DNA of 64,000 bases from an uncultured Aquimarina sp. Its GTDB lineage: Bacteria; Bacteroidota; Bacteroidia; Flavobacteriales; Flavobacteriaceae. Shown in pieces: positions 1-9,500 of the stretch (the stretch's first letter is position 1; each line of letters starts with the position of its first letter). The stretch is taken from the NCBI RefSeq assembly GCF_947492405.1, contig NZ_CANLMP010000004.1, positions 372,001 through 436,000 of the forward strand. The letters are read 5' to 3'. The notes under the pieces were generated by a model. That model was given only the letters and a program-made list of their open reading frames with translations, was not told the DNA's origin and ran no database searches. The translations under genes and the position numbers were made by a program.

Positions 1-1585
1 GAGCAGTTCCTAAATAATATAAAGGAAGCCCTCTCATAAAGCCCATGTTTAAAATAGAAAGTGCCGTTTTTGTGTAAAACTTCTTCGGGTTGGTATTATT
101 AAACAATGTTCTAATGGATTGCTGAGCGAGGTATTGATCCGGACCATATCCTAAACAGATTAGATTTCCTGTAGCAATTTCTGGTGAAAAAATATTGGCT
201 AACTTATTAAACCATTGCCATGGATGCATAGGAATAAAAAAATATTCATCCGGATCAAAACCTCTATTTTGTATACTTTCTCTAAAATTTTTTAGTGTAT
301 CTGCATCTAATTCTTGTCGTATCAAAACATCGTATGGTAAAGTATCAGTAGCTGCATATACGGCTCTACTTTTATGACCCGCTAACCAAAGTAAAGAAAA
401 AGAATTACCGGCTTCAGGAGCATACGACCTATAATCACTACTATCAAAACCAATACGTCCATTATTAGCGACAAAACCAGGATGCCCCTCGGTCATGGAC
501 TGTTCAATCGTTTGAAAATCTGCGGTCGCAAGCTCTTCTGAAGTTGGATTTCCTTTTAAAAACTTAAATGCACTTCCATATAAAGTACTAATAATTTCCT
601 CTAAATATACAGGCATCTGTGAATCCTTAATCCCTAGTTGTTGCCTACATTCTTTGATAAACAAAATACCATCTATGACTACAGATTCACTTTCTTCATA
701 TTTTTTGATGGATTGATGCTCTATATATAAATGATTCAATGCCAATGGTTTTGCATTAAATTGATATTGTATCGTAGGATTATCTGTTTTTAAGATATAA
801 CTATTCCATCCATCTTTAAGTTGTTCTAAGACTATTGGTTTAATAAGAAGTTCATGACTAAATTCACAGATAGCTTTGGCTACAAAAAGTGTATTCACTT
901 TTACCCAAACTTCGGGTTGTAAGTGAGCAATTGATTGCTGGGGCGAAACGGCATTGTCTAATGTATTCATGGCACTTCTTTTATTGATTTTTGGTATTTG
1001 CTTGTTTTCTTGATAATGCTTTCTTTCTAAGAAAGCTAATTGCGCTGTTTTATAAGGAAGTTCAACTATTTTATCAAGTTGAAAACCAATTCGCTGGCAT
1101 AAGGCGAACATTTTTTTATTCCGTATATCCGGTTCTACTAAGATTCTATTGATCGTTTCGTCCTGAAATACAAAATCCATAATGGTATCAAATAAGTACC
1201 AGGTAAAATTTGGAATTCGTACAATCGGAGGAGCTACTATAATATGGATACCACAATCATCTTGAGTAGCAGCATATAAACTACCTATAACATCTTTAGT
1301 AGGATCATACTTTTCTAATACAAAAACTATCTTGTTGTTATAAACTCCAACAAAAATATCATAGTGATCTGGTTGCAAGAGTTTAGCATATTCTTGTTCG
1401 ACCTGAGTCAGTGAATATCCTTGCATTCCCCAAAACACGGCATATTCCATATTTACCCATTGATGCAGTATTTCACTATCTTGGGTAATTCTGAAATGAC
1501 GTATTTCGATCGCTCCCAATTCTTCAAAAGTTTTGCTGAACAAATAATTATCGAGATACTGTATATGATCTTTATTTTGTTTCAT
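1..1585 (-). CDS. Acyltransferase-NIS siderophore synthetase fusion (BibC type), 3' end outside window
   Basis: Read directly from the minus strand: an open frame from an ATG at 1585 runs off the left edge after 528 codons. Residues about 1-190 form a GNAT acyltransferase domain of the siderophore N-acyltransferase type (IIVAPPIVRIPNFTWYLFD segment). From about residue 210 it becomes an IucA/IucC (NIS) synthetase, with GHPGF near residue 365, NNGRIGF just after it and HPWQW near residue 454. Families of this kind acylate an N-hydroxydiamine and then join the hydroxamates with ATP. The fusion matches BibC of bisucaberin synthesis in Aliivibrio. It is last in a four-gene operon, 10 bases after the MFS gene. 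About one third of the synthetase lies outside. The product (bisucaberin or desferrioxamine type) is inferred. Confidence 0.85.
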   Translation of the reverse strand, partial: MKQNKDHIQYLDNYLFSKTFEELGAIEIRHFRITQDSEILHQWVNMEYAVFWGMQGYSLTQVEQEYAKLLQPDHYDIFVGVYNNKIVFVLEKYDPTKDVIGSLYAATQDDCGIHIIVAPPIVRIPNFTWYLFDTIMDFVFQDETINRILVEPDIRNKKMFALCQRIGFQLDKIVELPYKTAQLAFLERKHYQENKQIPKINKRSAMNTLDNAVSPQQSIAHLQPEVWVKVNTLFVAKAICEFSHELLIKPIVLEQLKDGWNSYILKTDNPTIQYQFNAKPLALNHLYIEHQSIKKYEESESVVIDGILFIKECRQQLGIKDSQMPVYLEEIISTLYGSAFKFLKGNPTSEELATADFQTIEQSMTEGHPGFVANNGRIGFDSSDYRSYAPEAGNSFSLLWLAGHKSRAVYAATDTLPYDVLIRQELDADTLKNFRESIQNRGFDPDEYFFIPMHPWQWFNKLANIFSPEIATGNLICLGYGPDQYLAQQSIRTLFNNTNPKKFYTKTALSILNMGFMRGLPLYYLGTA

Positions 1586-1595
1586 ACAGATATAC

Positions 1596-2777
1596 TTATG
1601 TTTTTATCATTTTTTTCGAAGTTATTTTCATTTCAATTTTAAAAATGAAATAATAGCATATCAGCGTTGTTATGAAACCTATTAAAGCAATCATAAAAGG
1701 CATTTGAAGTCCTGTACTTTCTACTAATACTCCTACAGACAATGAAGACAATAACACTCCGAGATTCTGAAAAAAATGAACTTTGCTATAATCCATAGCA
1801 TACGATGCTGGATTACTTAGTTCGAATAGTAATACATCAAATTTTACAACTCCTTGGAAAATTGCCCATCCATAAATGATCCTCCCAATAATAATGCTTC
1901 CTTCAAAGGGAATGCCTTGTAATAACAATCCTATGACTCCTAAAAGCAAAGCCGAAATGATTCCCTGATATCCATTATTATTAACCTTTCTTTTAGTGTT
2001 CATCCATAAAGCTAGTAATGCAACAAAACCCGGAATTGCATACATAGTTCCTGAAATTAGCTTAGAATCGTATATAGAGATACTTTCCCAATACGTGGCA
2101 AAAAAGGGCCTAATTAAAAAATCACTGAAATAAAGCATCATCGTTATCAACCCTATTTTGAGGATAAATCCTTTTGGAATTAGCTGTTTATTAGTATTGG
2201 TTATTGATGTATCCTCTTTTTCAATTGAAGTAGTGTACCTTTTACTCTTTAACAAATAACCACTCATACCCATTTGGATAAAATCACCCATTGCCATAAT
2301 TAAAAAGATATAACTGGCATCTATTAAATCAACTGTCAATCCGCCGATAACAGCACCTAATATTCCTCCTAAATGAACTACAACAGATAATACTCCAATG
2401 GTAGTAGGGTGTTCTTTTTTTGTTATAATTTTAAGAATGTATGGATATACCAAAAGATAGCTTCCTTTAAACAGAATCATTACCAGAGATAGTACCCAAA
2501 ACAAGGTATAAGAAGTGGTCCAAAAACAGCATAGTGCAAATATTCCTGCAATACATTGGGTATATACCAAAATATTAAGTTCTACTACTTTTTTCGATAC
2601 ATAAGCCCAAAAAGGAAATGAAATCATCACCATAAAGCAAATGGCTGCAAAATAGTATCCCACATAAACAGGATTAGTAACTCCAAAACGACTCTCGAAA
2701 AATTGAGGGTAAAATGGATGTAGCAGATAATCACTTACTACTGCTACCAGTGTCATTATGATTAAGAAATTTTTCAT
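1596..2777 (-). CDS. MFS transporter in siderophore operon
   Basis: 393 residues with about 12 hydrophobic segments and a short hydrophilic loop in the middle (about residues 185-205, SIEKEDTSITNTNK), the usual MFS 6+6 layout. Its ATG overlaps the stop of the upstream hydroxylase by four bases (ATGA), so the two are translationally coupled. Lying between the hydroxylase and the synthetase, it most likely exports the finished siderophore across the inner membrane. Uptake of a ferrisiderophore is the alternative. Direction and substrate cannot be read from the sequence. Confidence 0.8.
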   Translation of the reverse strand: MKNFLIIMTLVAVVSDYLLHPFYPQFFESRFGVTNPVYVGYYFAAICFMVMISFPFWAYVSKKVVELNILVYTQCIAGIFALCCFWTTSYTLFWVLSLVMILFKGSYLLVYPYILKIITKKEHPTTIGVLSVVVHLGGILGAVIGGLTVDLIDASYIFLIMAMGDFIQMGMSGYLLKSKRYTTSIEKEDTSITNTNKQLIPKGFILKIGLITMMLYFSDFLIRPFFATYWESISIYDSKLISGTMYAIPGFVALLALWMNTKRKVNNNGYQGIISALLLGVIGLLLQGIPFEGSIIIGRIIYGWAIFQGVVKFDVLLFELSNPASYAMDYSKVHFFQNLGVLLSSLSVGVLVESTGLQMPFMIALIGFITTLICYYFIFKIEMKITSKKMIKT

Positions 2778-4108
2778 AATACTCCGATTTCTTTCTTAAT
2801 TTCTTCTTCTTCAGAAACCTCAAATTGTTGAAAGGCTATTCGTTTTTCGATTGGATAATAATCTGTTCCTGTTAGCTCTTTGATGATGTATGAGTTCCTA
2901 TAACAGGCCATTCCTAAATCTGGGGTTACAAACCCATGTGTATGCAGTTCTGCATTTTGAACAAAAATGTCTGTGCCTTTATGATCAATAGCATAATTAC
3001 GGTGCACATCATATCTGTTTTTTTCATCCCAACGAATGCGTTCTTTGATTCCTTCTATAAATGCAGGCTGTTGATACCCATAGCCCGTAGCAAGAATTAA
3101 TGCTTCTGTAGTATGCTGATAGTATTTATCTTGTTCTTTTTGATGTATTTCTAAATAAAATGTATCCAACACCTCATCATAATTGGCTTTTTTTAATTCT
3201 GAATTTGTTCTAAGACCTATCGCAACTTCATTACTCAGTTGTTTGGTATACATCAAATCATAAATATTAGCAATTAAATCTTGATTAACTCCTTTATATA
3301 AATGCTTTTGATTTTTGATTAAATCATCTCTTTTTTCAGCAGGCAAATCAAAGAAATAATCTACGTATTCTGGAGAAGTCATCTCTAAGGTTAACTTCGA
3401 ATATTCTAAAGGAAAAAATCTTGGAGAACGCGTGATCCAATTAAGTTGATACTTTTTAGTATCAATATCCTGAAGCAGGTCATAAAAAATCTCTGCTGCA
3501 CTCTGACCACTTCCCAATACTGTTATAGATTTTTTCGTTTGTATCGTCGATTTTTGCGAAAGATAAGATGAAGAATGGATTGCTGTTTCTTTTAAATCTT
3601 TGCAACAGGCAGGAATATAAGGTTGTGTACCGGTTCCAAATACTAGTTTTTTTGTTTTATAAAATATTTCAGTATTTGTTTTCATACAATGAACTAAAAC
3701 AGTGTACATTTTTTTAGTTTCATCATACGTTATTTCGGTAACCTCTTTTTGAAAATGAACATTAGATAATTTCTCAATTGCCCACTGACAATACTGATTG
3801 TATTCTTTTCTTAGCAACAAAAAGTTTTCACGGATATAAAAAGAATATATTCTTCCTTGTTCCTTGATATAATTTAGAAAACTAAATGGATTTGTAGGAT
3901 CGGCAAGTGTTACCAAATCTGCCATAAAAGGAATCTGAAGTGTTGTATCCTGAAGCATCATTCCTGGATGCCAATCAAAGTTCTCTTTTTTATCTAAGAA
4001 CACACCATCTAGTTCTGCTATCGTATCTGTTAAACAAGCTAATCCCAGATTCATAGGACCAACTCCAATTGCTACAAAATCGTATATTGTTTCTTCTTTA
4101 GTATTCAT
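2774..4108 (-). CDS. Flavin-dependent lysine/cadaverine N-hydroxylase (BibB type)
   Basis: 444 residues of the L-lysine N6-/ornithine N5-monooxygenase family. An FAD-binding motif GVGPMNLGLA lies near the N-terminus, a second nucleotide-binding motif GSGQSAAEIF near residue 200, and the C-terminal ATGY motif near residue 342. The enzyme uses FAD, NADPH and O2 to hydroxylate the terminal amine of a diamine. The adjacent decarboxylase suggests that the substrate is a decarboxylated diamine such as cadaverine. It starts 7 bases after the decarboxylase stop and overlaps the MFS gene by four bases. Diamine identity is inferred. Confidence 0.88.
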   Translation of the reverse strand: MNTKEETIYDFVAIGVGPMNLGLACLTDTIAELDGVFLDKKENFDWHPGMMLQDTTLQIPFMADLVTLADPTNPFSFLNYIKEQGRIYSFYIRENFLLLRKEYNQYCQWAIEKLSNVHFQKEVTEITYDETKKMYTVLVHCMKTNTEIFYKTKKLVFGTGTQPYIPACCKDLKETAIHSSSYLSQKSTIQTKKSITVLGSGQSAAEIFYDLLQDIDTKKYQLNWITRSPRFFPLEYSKLTLEMTSPEYVDYFFDLPAEKRDDLIKNQKHLYKGVNQDLIANIYDLMYTKQLSNEVAIGLRTNSELKKANYDEVLDTFYLEIHQKEQDKYYQHTTEALILATGYGYQQPAFIEGIKERIRWDEKNRYDVHRNYAIDHKGTDIFVQNAELHTHGFVTPDLGMACYRNSYIIKELTGTDYYPIEKRIAFQQFEVSEEEEIKKEIGVL

Positions 4109-4115
4109 TAGTGAA

Positions 4116-5621
4116 CTAATTATGAGTTGTATAATTTCTTCCTGTCTCTTTAATCATGTTAATGATTTCTAGAAGATTATCAATGGTACTTTTTGGGTTG
4201 AGCAAGGTGAATTTTAAATATATTTTTCCATCAAACTTTGTACTTGCTATAGAAGCCTGTCCGGATTTAAAAAGTGTATTTTTTATGTAAAGATTGATAG
4301 TATCATGTATCGAATCTCTATCGATCCCTGGCGCTTTGTATCTAAAAACCAATGTACTTAGCTCTGGTTTATGAATCATCTCAAAATAGATATCATCTTT
4401 GATACTATGATAAAGGTCTAATGCTAAATAATGTACTTTTTCCAGGAATGATCCAATTGTTTTAGCTCCTGTCATTTTTAAGGTAAACCACAATTTTAAT
4501 GCATCAAACCTTCTGGTGGTCTGAATAGATTTCTCAATTAAGTTGGGACATTCTACATCTCTGTGTTCTAGTGGATTTAGATAATCTGCATAATAGGATA
4601 CATATTTAAAAAAGTTGGTGTCTTTTACTAAAAAAGCACTTGAACAAACGGGTTGAAACATCGTTTTATGAAAATCTATCGTAACAGAATCTGCTTTTTC
4701 AATTCCTTTTAACTGAGATTGGTGTGTTTCTGTTAATACATAACTACCTCCATATGCCCCATCCACATGAAACCATATATCATATTCTTTAGCAATTTTA
4801 GAAATGGTATCTAATGGGTCAAAACTTCCAAAATCTGTAGTTCCCGCCGTTGCAACTATAGCTACGGGAATATTTCCTAATTGTTTTTCTTTTTCAATAG
4901 CTTGTACCAGGGCTTCTGACTGCATTTTCATTTGACTATCAACAGCAACGGGAATAACTGCATTATATCCCATACCTAAAAGAGCAGCATTTTTCTTTAT
5001 ACTAAAGTGAGCTTTCTCTGAACAGAAAAACCTAAATTTTGAAACGACATCGGACCATCCATTTTCTTTTAGGTTTAATCCAAAGTGATGAAACGCATAG
5101 TGATCTCTAGCCATTAAAAGTGCCATAAAATTAGATTGCGTTCCTCCACTAGTAAAAACTCCATCTGATACATCAGGTAATCCAATTTCCGAACAAATCC
5201 ATCGAATCATTTCTTGTTCAATGAGCGTAGCAGAAGTACTTTGATCCCAAGTTTCTATAGCAGTATTTACTGATGTTGCCATGATATCTCCAACTATCGC
5301 TGGAATAAGAACGGGGCAATTAAGGTGCGCTACATAAGTAGGATGATGAAATGATATAGTATGCTCCAGATATAACTCTTTTATTTCCTGTAACGCTTCA
5401 TCAATAGAAAGTTTAATTTGTGGGTTTGCTTTTATTAGATCAATTTTTGATCGAAGATTATCTGATGATTCACCACTATAAAAGGTGTCATTATCTAAAA
5501 AGTCGATAATATAATCAACTGTTTTTTGAATGGATTCTTTGTATATTTCTTTTGATTCGGGATCAAAGAATTGATTAATTTTTTGATCTAATACAAGGTT
5601 TGTTTGTGTGTCGAGGAGCAT
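4116..5621 (-). CDS. PLP-dependent amino-acid decarboxylase (BibA/DesA type)
   Basis: Group II pyridoxal-phosphate decarboxylase, 501 residues from the ATG at 5621. The PLP lysine is in DFHKTMFQP (about Lys319), preceded by the HVDGAYGG segment that holds the cofactor-binding Asp, with TSGGTQSN further upstream. In operons of this kind it converts lysine (or ornithine) to the diamine that the next enzyme hydroxylates. A longer frame exists from a TTG at 5666. I prefer the ATG because a Bacteroidota -7 box (5652-5659) puts the likely transcript start downstream of that TTG. First gene of the siderophore operon. Confidence 0.87.
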   Translation of the reverse strand: MLLDTQTNLVLDQKINQFFDPESKEIYKESIQKTVDYIIDFLDNDTFYSGESSDNLRSKIDLIKANPQIKLSIDEALQEIKELYLEHTISFHHPTYVAHLNCPVLIPAIVGDIMATSVNTAIETWDQSTSATLIEQEMIRWICSEIGLPDVSDGVFTSGGTQSNFMALLMARDHYAFHHFGLNLKENGWSDVVSKFRFFCSEKAHFSIKKNAALLGMGYNAVIPVAVDSQMKMQSEALVQAIEKEKQLGNIPVAIVATAGTTDFGSFDPLDTISKIAKEYDIWFHVDGAYGGSYVLTETHQSQLKGIEKADSVTIDFHKTMFQPVCSSAFLVKDTNFFKYVSYYADYLNPLEHRDVECPNLIEKSIQTTRRFDALKLWFTLKMTGAKTIGSFLEKVHYLALDLYHSIKDDIYFEMIHKPELSTLVFRYKAPGIDRDSIHDTINLYIKNTLFKSGQASIASTKFDGKIYLKFTLLNPKSTIDNLLEIINMIKETGRNYTTHN

Positions 5622-5651
5622 ATTATTTTTATTTGATCTAAATAAGTTTTG

Positions 5652-5659
5652 CAAATGTA
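5652..5659 (-). promoter_or_regulatory. Promoter -7 box of siderophore operon
   Basis: On the minus strand this reads TACATTTG, an exact match to the Bacteroidota TAnnTTTG box, about 30 bases before the ATG at 5621. No clear TTG is present 19-21 bases upstream. I could not identify a convincing Fur box. Confidence 0.5.
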
Positions 5660-5921
5660 GATGCAAGTCAAAATAAATTCATGACGTTTTTAGGATAAAA
5701 AAAGACGTAAATTAACAACAGTGCTAAGAATTAATACTGTGGCAATATTTATTAATTATACTCCTAGAATTAGAAAGGTAACAAAAGTGAAATTTCTAGA
5801 TCAATATTGTTTTTAGCTTGGATCCATTGTTTAACTGATTCTTAAATATTGTTTCGGTTCGATTAAAATATTTGCATAAATGAAACAATTGGGATTGATC
5901 TATAAAAACCATTATAAACAA

Positions 5922-5952
5922 AAATAACCACTTCATTAAGAAGTGGTTATTT
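5922..5952. terminator. Strong inverted repeat, possible bidirectional terminator
   Basis: AAATAACCACTTC, a 5-base loop, then GAAGTGGTTATTT: a perfect 13-base stem ending in T or A runs on both strands. No complete gene ends immediately beside it. It may be a leftover terminator of a lost gene. Confidence 0.55.
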
Positions 5953-6094
5953 GTTGTAGCGGGAAAGATTAAAATATCTAACCAATTATTTGAAGATTCC
6001 ATATTGGTTTACAATTTCCAAAGAAACTTATTAAACTCTGATAAATAGGTTTTTATATGTGTAAAAATCAGGAATTAATCAAGGTGTTTTTAAA

Positions 6095-6116
6095 AAATAC
6101 CCTTAACTGGGTATTT
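6095..6116. repeat. 8-bp-stem inverted repeat upstream of small secreted gene
   Basis: AAATACCC, six bases, GGGTATTT. A T run follows on the minus strand only. It ends 46 bases before the ATG at 6163. It may be an operator, a leader structure or a minus-strand terminator; nothing decides between these. Confidence 0.35.
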
Positions 6117-6162
6117 CAACAGATACTTTGTTGTTGTATGTTTATTGTTCTAAACATTTAAA

Positions 6163-6520
6163 ATGAAAAAATTAGCACTTCTTCTCTTATTAATCAATGA
6201 CCTAATAATATTAGGGCAGAACAAAAAGAACATAACTTTTGATTTAAAGAATAAAAAGTTAAGTATTGATGATAATGATATAAAGTCCGGTGAAAGTTAC
6301 ATCCCGAAGTTTAATTATGTTAACACATCTTTTATGCAAATAAAAATTGTAGAATTTACAAGAACAGAAACTCTATCTGAACTCATGAATAAATTACGTG
6401 TAAATTTCCCATGAAAAATACGTTTTTCATTCAAAAACAAGAGATAATTGTTATTTTCATTATGATTTTAAAAGACTTGAACTCCAAATCAATAAAGAAA
6501 AGTTCTTCAAAGAAACTTAA
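6163..6520 (+). pseudogene. Small secreted protein interrupted by a frameshift
   Basis: An ATG at 6163 opens a frame with a clear signal peptide (MKKLALLLLLINDLIILGQ) that stops at 6414 after 83 codons. Starting from the C run at 6408-6410, the +1 frame stays open to a TAA at 6518-6520 and encodes a plausible, aromatic- and charge-rich tail (HEKYVFHS...INKEKFFKET, 36 residues). Removing one C would join the two into one secreted protein of about 118 residues. I do not recognise the family. A true pseudogene, a sequencing error in the CCC run, or a naturally short 83-residue protein are all possible. It lies 60 bases before the unknown two-gene unit and may be its degraded companion. Confidence 0.5.
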
Positions 6521-6580
6521 ATAATTAATTGAGATTTTTATCATAAAATAAAAAAACGTACTAACATTCACATATTAACT

Positions 6581-9500
6581 ATGAATTTTTATAAGTCAAA
6601 TTCATTGTATAGTCTTCAGACTAAACAACGAAATGAATTCACTAAAGATCTACAGAAGACAATAGCAATACATCCTAATGGACATTTTGTTGATCAATTA
6701 CTAATTTCAAAACAAACGGAAATTAATACCAATGAGACTCGAGAAGCAAAGGCCAAAATTGCAAAGCTCAAAAATCGTTTAGTAGAAAGTGCAGAGACTA
6801 TTCCGTTCAATCGTTATCGTTCACTCAAGATCAATTGGGATGATATTATACAGTCGAATATTTACGACAGCAATTTAGAGCTACGTTTTGTAAAAAAAAT
6901 GTTCGAAGATTCTTGGGGACAAAAGCCTGATGATAAAAAAAGCATTAACAAGTTTTATTACCCAACAATCAATGTTAATGAGTATTATATAGAGCATAAT
7001 GATACTCAACTTTCATTCTCAAGTTTAGGAATTCCGTCAGTGAAATGGATGGCCTACACAAGGTTATTCAAAAATGGTGATGAGATTTATTTGATGATTG
7101 GTAAGGATTTGAATTTTACTATAAGTAATATCGAGGTAGCTCTTGAAAATGTGACCTATATTGCTAAAGTTCATCATTCTGAAAAGTTACCATTTAAGCC
7201 TTATGATAATTCTAATCCTAGTTTAATAGATCAACCAGAAATAGAATCTTTTAATGTCAATTCAGATGTTGGTGTCCCTATTCGTATTGGAGAGATTCCT
7301 GAGATTGGCCGTATCACTATCCCTCCTCGATATAGAAACATAAGAATCGAAGAAATTAGAGATATTGAAATCCCCAATTTAGATTTAGAATTTTTCAAGT
7401 TTGTAGAAAAAATCAGTTCATTTATTCCAGAGGAAGCTCGTATTTCAAAAGCAGGTTTTAAAACTATAATTAATGAATGGGTTAGTCTTGAGGATGCACA
7501 ATATAAAATTGCTCAAATAATAAAAACCTATAATGCCGATAATTTTGAGTACAAATTATATACTGCAAAAATAGAAAGAAATGAGTATAGAGAAATTTCT
7601 ATAGGAAAACTAAAATCAGAAGGTGCAGATGAGAACAATAATCATTGGCATACAATATCAGTTCCTAAATTCAAATTTGAAGAAGTCCCTCAAAAATCTA
7701 CAGTTGTTATAGATATAGTAAGTGATAGACATTATCTTTTAGAGTTTGAAGATGGCTCTAGTTTTATCGAAAATAGTATTACCAGTAATTCAGACTGGGA
7801 AAAGGCTTGGGATGAAGATATTGTGAATGTGCAACTACTTCATAAAACAAATGATCATGATGACTCAGGAATTTCTGATCGATATGCAATAGGGAGAAAT
7901 GAAGCTAGATTAATTTTAGAAAAATATAGGCTACTCAAAGCTGAAGGAGAAGTTCTGGATGATCAAATAAAAATCCTTCAAAAATCTTTCGAATCAACAT
8001 CTAATGCTGAGTCGATTACTTATGATCGATACACAGACCTAACGTTAAATGCACTATCAAAACGTTTATTGGAACTCAAGAAACGATCTTTAGAGATAAA
8101 GCAATTATTGAATGAATTACAATCTGATGCTTCTTCATTAGGATATAAACTGTTTTTAGAAACTCCCACAACAGGTGTTTCAGGTGACTTTTATCAACCA
8201 TATAAGAACGAACACAAAGCACCAGAGCATATCAAAAACTTAAAAATAAAGAAACCTGAGCCTGGAAATCTATATAAAGTAACTCTGAATAGTCTTATAT
8301 GGACTGAAAATCACCAGAGAAGAGTAAAAAAGAAAAAACGAAATGGAAGAACATGGAGTGGTAGACGAAAATACAAATGGGTGACTGTAACAATTACTGA
8401 AAAAGTAGAGCGTAAGGATTCGTATACAAGCTATATTCCTATTAATCCTGGAGAAGAAATATGGGAAACTCACAAAACACAACTCATTACAAGGGGAAAA
8501 CATGTACATGTATTAAAAAAAGTAAAAGGAGAATATGTTACCGATAATGGCCCTTCATTAATTGATTTGATGGATCAAGCTATTGTTGATGATGATTTTA
8601 GAAAAAATTTAGTAGTCTTCGTGCCAGTTTATGATTATTCATTTTCAGCAGGGAATGTTATCACACATTATGATGTGATTAATAAGCCTATGCCAGGAAT
8701 AGCGCCAATTTCATTTCCTGAAATACATATTAAAGAGCATTTAGAATATCGAAAAATATTGGCTGGAACAGAGTTAGGAGAATTAAGCAGTAGTATTGCG
8801 CTTTCTCCTGGTGAAAAAAGGGAAATAACTTATAAGAGAAGTTTTGAAAACAAACTCGATAAGAGAAAAACAGTCAAAAACTTTTTAGATATTTCAACAG
8901 GAAATGAGACCTCTTTCGAACAAAAACTCGAAGATGAAATAAGAACTGAGTCAAATGATAATTCTCAAGATTCATCAGGTTTTAATCTTACAGGTTCCGC
9001 CTCTGATGGTTCTAATTCAGGTTCTGCTAGTTATAGTGAAAACAGTAACGATTCCTCTTCATTAAGTGAATTTACTAAAGAATTTGAGTCAACCGCAGAT
9101 AGAGCAGCACGTAAATATTCAAAATCTATCAAAGAAGAAACAGTTCAAGATTTTTCAGAGGTGATTTCTTCAAGTAATGAAGAATCAGTTTCCATGAGTT
9201 TGGAAAATATAAATCAAGGAGTCTCATTAAATTTATTATTTCACAAGCTCTATAATGCTTATTTTGCGGGTACTTTTGTTAAAGATTTTGAGTTGCAAAT
9301 TACTCATCCCATTGAAATTATTCAGGATTCGGGAATCACACATAAAGTAGTTTTTAACAGAAAAGAAGGAAGAGAATTAAATGATTATTTGAAGGATTTT
9401 ATACTAACATCATCATTCGGTGTTACTCCTGAAGAAGAAACGGAGATCTTTAAATTAGCATATCAATCTATTGTGCAAGTAATCCACAATGACTATCTCG

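Larger units (their letters stand above)
5670..6162. other. Intergenic stretch with two hairpins
   Basis: No convincing gene. The only open frame of note (68 codons, minus strand, 6002-5796) has no family resemblance and spans the hairpin at 5922-5952. The stretch holds that hairpin and the inverted repeat at 6095-6116. A short sequence beside the first hairpin (5955-5967) weakly resembles the tRNA end next to the hairpins at 11.3 kb. Confidence 0.5.

Noticed and set aside
5622..5666. TTG start at 5666 for the decarboxylase
   Set aside because: It lies upstream of the predicted transcript start; the ATG at 5621 fits better.
5796..6002. 68-codon minus-strand ORF
   Set aside because: It runs through a perfect hairpin, has no family resemblance and no promoter; likely chance.
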